Below are positions 61,811-64,000 of a stretch of DNA of 64,000 bases, in pieces (position 1 is the first letter of the stretch; each line of letters begins with the position of its first letter). Both the position numbers and the translations under genes were made by a program. The stretch is taken from positions 35,220 through 99,219 of the forward strand of contig NZ_JACJUQ010000012.1 in assembly GCF_014235845.1 (NCBI RefSeq), read 5' to 3'. Source of the DNA: Pontivivens nitratireducens. Its GTDB lineage: Bacteria > Pseudomonadota > Alphaproteobacteria > Rhodobacterales > Rhodobacteraceae. Under the pieces are notes generated by a model. It was not told where the DNA came from, did no database searches, and saw only the letters and a program-made list of their open reading frames with translations.

Positions 61811-63931
61811 ATGACAGACAGCATCCCCGGCGAAGTCGTGACCGTCAGCCCGACACGGGAACTGACCGGACCGCTCAACATGCTCGCCGTTGCCGTTTGC
61901 CTGATCCTGTCCGTGGGGCACCTTTATCTGGCGCTGTTCCCAGTGATCTCGGAGTTCGAGCGCAACGTCTTCCACTTCGCGGGTTTCGCGTTTTTGGCGG
62001 CACTGCTCTATCCTGTGATCCCCCGCGACAGCCTCAAGAAAAGCCGCGCGGCCATCGCCAGTGACATCGCGCTGGGACTGATCGCCGTTGCCGGGGCCAC
62101 GTGGATGGCACTGGCCGAGGATGCGATCTATGCCCGTGGCGTCAATTTCGCGCCGATGGACTGGATCGCGGCTATTGCAACCATCGTCGCCGCCACGGAA
62201 CTGACGCGCCGCGTCTCAGGTCTGGTCATTCCGATCCTGATCGTGCTCAGCCTGACCTATGTCGGCTGGTGGGGCAGCATCGTGGGCGGCGTCTTCTCTT
62301 TTCGCGGACTCAGCTGGGAAACGGTGCTGTTCCGCTCGATATATGGGGATGATGCGATCTTCGGGACCATCGCGCGGATTTCCTCGACCTATGTGTTCCT
62401 GTTCATCATTTTCGGCAGCTTCCTGATCCGCTCGGGCGCGGGCGAGTTCGTCATCGACCTGGCCCGCGCCATCGCGGGCAAGCTGGTCGGCGGGCCGGGC
62501 CTCGTCGCCGTCATCGCGTCGGGCCTGACCGGCACCATCTCAGGCTCCGCCATTGCCAACACCGCCTCCACCGGCGTTATCACCATTCCGCTGATGAAGC
62601 GTGCAGGCTTTCCAGCCAAATTCGCCGGCGGGGTGGAGGCCGCTTCCTCGACCGGAGGCCAGTTGATGCCGCCGATCATGGGCGCGGGGGCCTTCGTGAT
62701 GGCCAGCTTCACCCAGATTCCGTACGAGACGATCGTCGCCGTCGCGGCCCTGCCCGCGCTGTTGTATTTCCTGACCGTGGCGTTCTTCGTACGGATCGAG
62801 GCGAAGCGCCACGATCTGGCCCCCATGCCCTCCGAGGGCACGACATTGTGGAGCGCGGTGAAAAGCGGCGGTGCCTCGTTCATTATCCCCATCGGCGTGC
62901 TGATCTTCCTGCTTGTCTCCGGCTTCACCCCCACTTACGCCGCCGTGATCGGCATCGGCGCTGTGATCGCGTCCAGCTGGCTGACCCGGAATCCGATGGG
63001 ACCAAGGGCGGTGTTCGAGGCACTGGTCATGGGCGCACGCTCCATGGTCATGACGGCCGTTCTGCTGTGCGCTGTGGGCCTGGTGGTCAACGTCATCACC
63101 ACGGCGGGCGTGGGCAATACGTTCAGCCTGATGATCGCGGACTGGTCGCAGGGCAACCTGTTGCTGGCCATCGTGCTGGTCGCGCTGGCCAGTCTGGTGC
63201 TGGGCATGGGATTGCCGGTGACGGCGGCCTATATCGTGCTGGCGACCCTGTCCGCCCCGGCGCTGGCGGGCATGATCTCGGACCGGGTGGTGGTCGATCT
63301 GATCGCAAACGGCGAGTTGCCGATGGGCGCGCAGGCATTGTTCATGCTCTCCGCTCCCGAAATCATGCCCCTGCTCGGCGCCCCGATGCCCGTGGCCGAA
63401 GCGCGTGAGATTGTCGGCGCCCTGCCATTGGAGGTTGCCGCCCCCCTGCGCGATCTGGTCGTCCCGGCCGAGGCCGCATTGGCAGCCCTGCTGTCGGCCC
63501 ACATGATTATCTTCTGGCTCAGCCAGGACAGCAATGTCACGCCGCCGGTGGCCCTCGCAGCGTTCACCGCCGCGACAATCGCCAAATCGCCGCCGATGGC
63601 GACCGGCGTGGCGAGTTGGAAGCTGGCCAAGGGCCTCTACATCGTGCCGGTTCTGTTCGCCTATACGCCGTTCCTTTCGGGCAACTGGGTGGATGCTATC
63701 TACGTATTCTGCTTCGGCGTGGCAGGCACCTACGCGCTGGCCGGTGCGCTTCAGGGCTGTATGGAACGGCGCATGGGGTTGGGAATGCGGGTGCTGGCGG
63801 GCATGGCCGGGCTGGTCTGCCTGTGGCCCACCGGCGTGGTCCTGAACGTCGCAGGCGCCGCCGCCGTTATCGCGTTGATCGTGTTGAACGCGCGGGGCCT
63901 GCCCTTCTTCGCCAAGGCGAAGGTGGCCTAG
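61811..63931 (+). CDS. TRAP transporter permease, fused small and large subunits (4TM/12TM)
   Basis: 706 residues, roughly 17 hydrophobic segments. The first 160 residues form the DctQ-like part; the rest is DctM (GEFVIDLARAIAGKLVGGPGLVAVIASGLTGTISGSAIANTASTGVITIPLMKRAGF, SSTGGQLMPPIMGAGAFVMA, MGLPVTAAYIVL, the last with the Na-coupled helix look). Fused permeases are the usual partners of TAXI proteins. ATG 61811 follows AGGA; a GTG 13 codons upstream is possible but would fall in the hairpin arm. Confidence 0.94.
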   Translation: MTDSIPGEVVTVSPTRELTGPLNMLAVAVCLILSVGHLYLALFPVISEFERNVFHFAGFAFLAALLYPVIPRDSLKKSRAAIASDIALGLIAVAGATWMALAEDAIYARGVNFAPMDWIAAIATIVAATELTRRVSGLVIPILIVLSLTYVGWWGSIVGGVFSFRGLSWETVLFRSIYGDDAIFGTIARISSTYVFLFIIFGSFLIRSGAGEFVIDLARAIAGKLVGGPGLVAVIASGLTGTISGSAIANTASTGVITIPLMKRAGFPAKFAGGVEAASSTGGQLMPPIMGAGAFVMASFTQIPYETIVAVAALPALLYFLTVAFFVRIEAKRHDLAPMPSEGTTLWSAVKSGGASFIIPIGVLIFLLVSGFTPTYAAVIGIGAVIASSWLTRNPMGPRAVFEALVMGARSMVMTAVLLCAVGLVVNVITTAGVGNTFSLMIADWSQGNLLLAIVLVALASLVLGMGLPVTAAYIVLATLSAPALAGMISDRVVVDLIANGELPMGAQALFMLSAPEIMPLLGAPMPVAEAREIVGALPLEVAAPLRDLVVPAEAALAALLSAHMIIFWLSQDSNVTPPVALAAFTAATIAKSPPMATGVASWKLAKGLYIVPVLFAYTPFLSGNWVDAIYVFCFGVAGTYALAGALQGCMERRMGLGMRVLAGMAGLVCLWPTGVVLNVAGAAAVIALIVLNARGLPFFAKAKVA

Positions 63932-63992
63932 GGTCTGTCCCCATAATCAGGCTTCCCCATTCGTTCGTCGCGTGATTCAGTATCTCCGACAG

Positions 63993-63998
63993 AGGAGG
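63993..63998 (+). promoter_or_regulatory. Ribosome binding site of a gene beyond the window
   Basis: AGGAGG lies at the last bases of the window, 62 bases after the TRAP permease stop, and suggests a plus-strand gene beginning just past 64000. Confidence 0.35.
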
Positions 63999-64000
63999 TT

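Overview
The window looks like chromosome of a high-GC alphaproteobacterium, most likely of the order Rhodobacterales (Rhodobacteraceae/Roseobacteraceae). The case rests on high GC throughout, dense ATGA/GTGA translational coupling, an S9 protein with a long acidic N-terminal extension, a CcmE/ArgC pair, a gene-transfer-agent-type endolysin/holin pair, TAXI-TRAP transport genes and a TatABC operon. I see no rRNA, tRNA, CRISPR array, insertion sequence or prophage structural gene. Nearly all of the sequence is core housekeeping DNA; the accessory-looking pieces are an Ala/Ser-rich hypothetical gene, a pentapeptide-repeat gene and one metallophosphoesterase remnant.

Layout. 1-4.3 kb: end of an MFS transporter, yqeY, carA and a family 2 glycosyltransferase with a GspE/MshE-like N-terminal domain. 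4.3-9.1 kb (minus): holin and GH108 muramidase, ccmE, argC, an acyltransferase, and rplM-rpsI with its own promoter and terminator. 9.4-11.8 kb: thioesterase, enoyl-CoA hydratase homologue, heme A synthase. 12.0-18.6 kb: an Anbu peptidase, alpha-E protein and circularly permuted ATP-grasp operon, divergent from a 1095-residue transglutaminase-DUF2126 protein; this is the most system-like locus of the window. 18.6-25.2 kb: Ala-rich hypothetical, RatA/COQ10 protein, hpt, CBS protein, lipA, a FAH-family hydratase with a GntR regulator, a methyltransferase. 25.2-31.4 kb: HAD nucleotidase, UbiH-type hydroxylase, anmK, tyrS, an Atm1-type ABC exporter.

31.8-42.3 kb: ECF sigma/anti-sigma pair, LysM protein, LOG-type hydrolase, RarD, a decayed metallophosphoesterase, sodB, and the yajC-secD-secF operon continuing into a 44-residue membrane protein and an Mth938-like protein; then a pentapeptide-repeat protein. 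42.3-50.5 kb: serS, a DUF1203 protein, a TspO-like membrane protein, surE-pcm-nlpD-like, and tatABC with a DUF815 ATPase. 50.5-57 kb: redoxin, HAD phosphatase, folP, glmM, an atypical SDR, an ABC ATPase and a FolB-type protein. 57-64 kb: nadA, a secreted CAP protein and nadB behind a palindromic operator candidate, then a TAXI-TRAP binding protein and fused permease separated by a strong hairpin.

Themes: envelope biogenesis and export (Sec, Tat, LysM/M23, AnmK, GlmM, glycosyltransferase), cofactor synthesis (heme A, cytochrome c heme, lipoate, ubiquinone, folate, NAD) and translation (L13/S9, TyrRS, SerRS). All functions are assigned from motifs read by eye; no database search was run.
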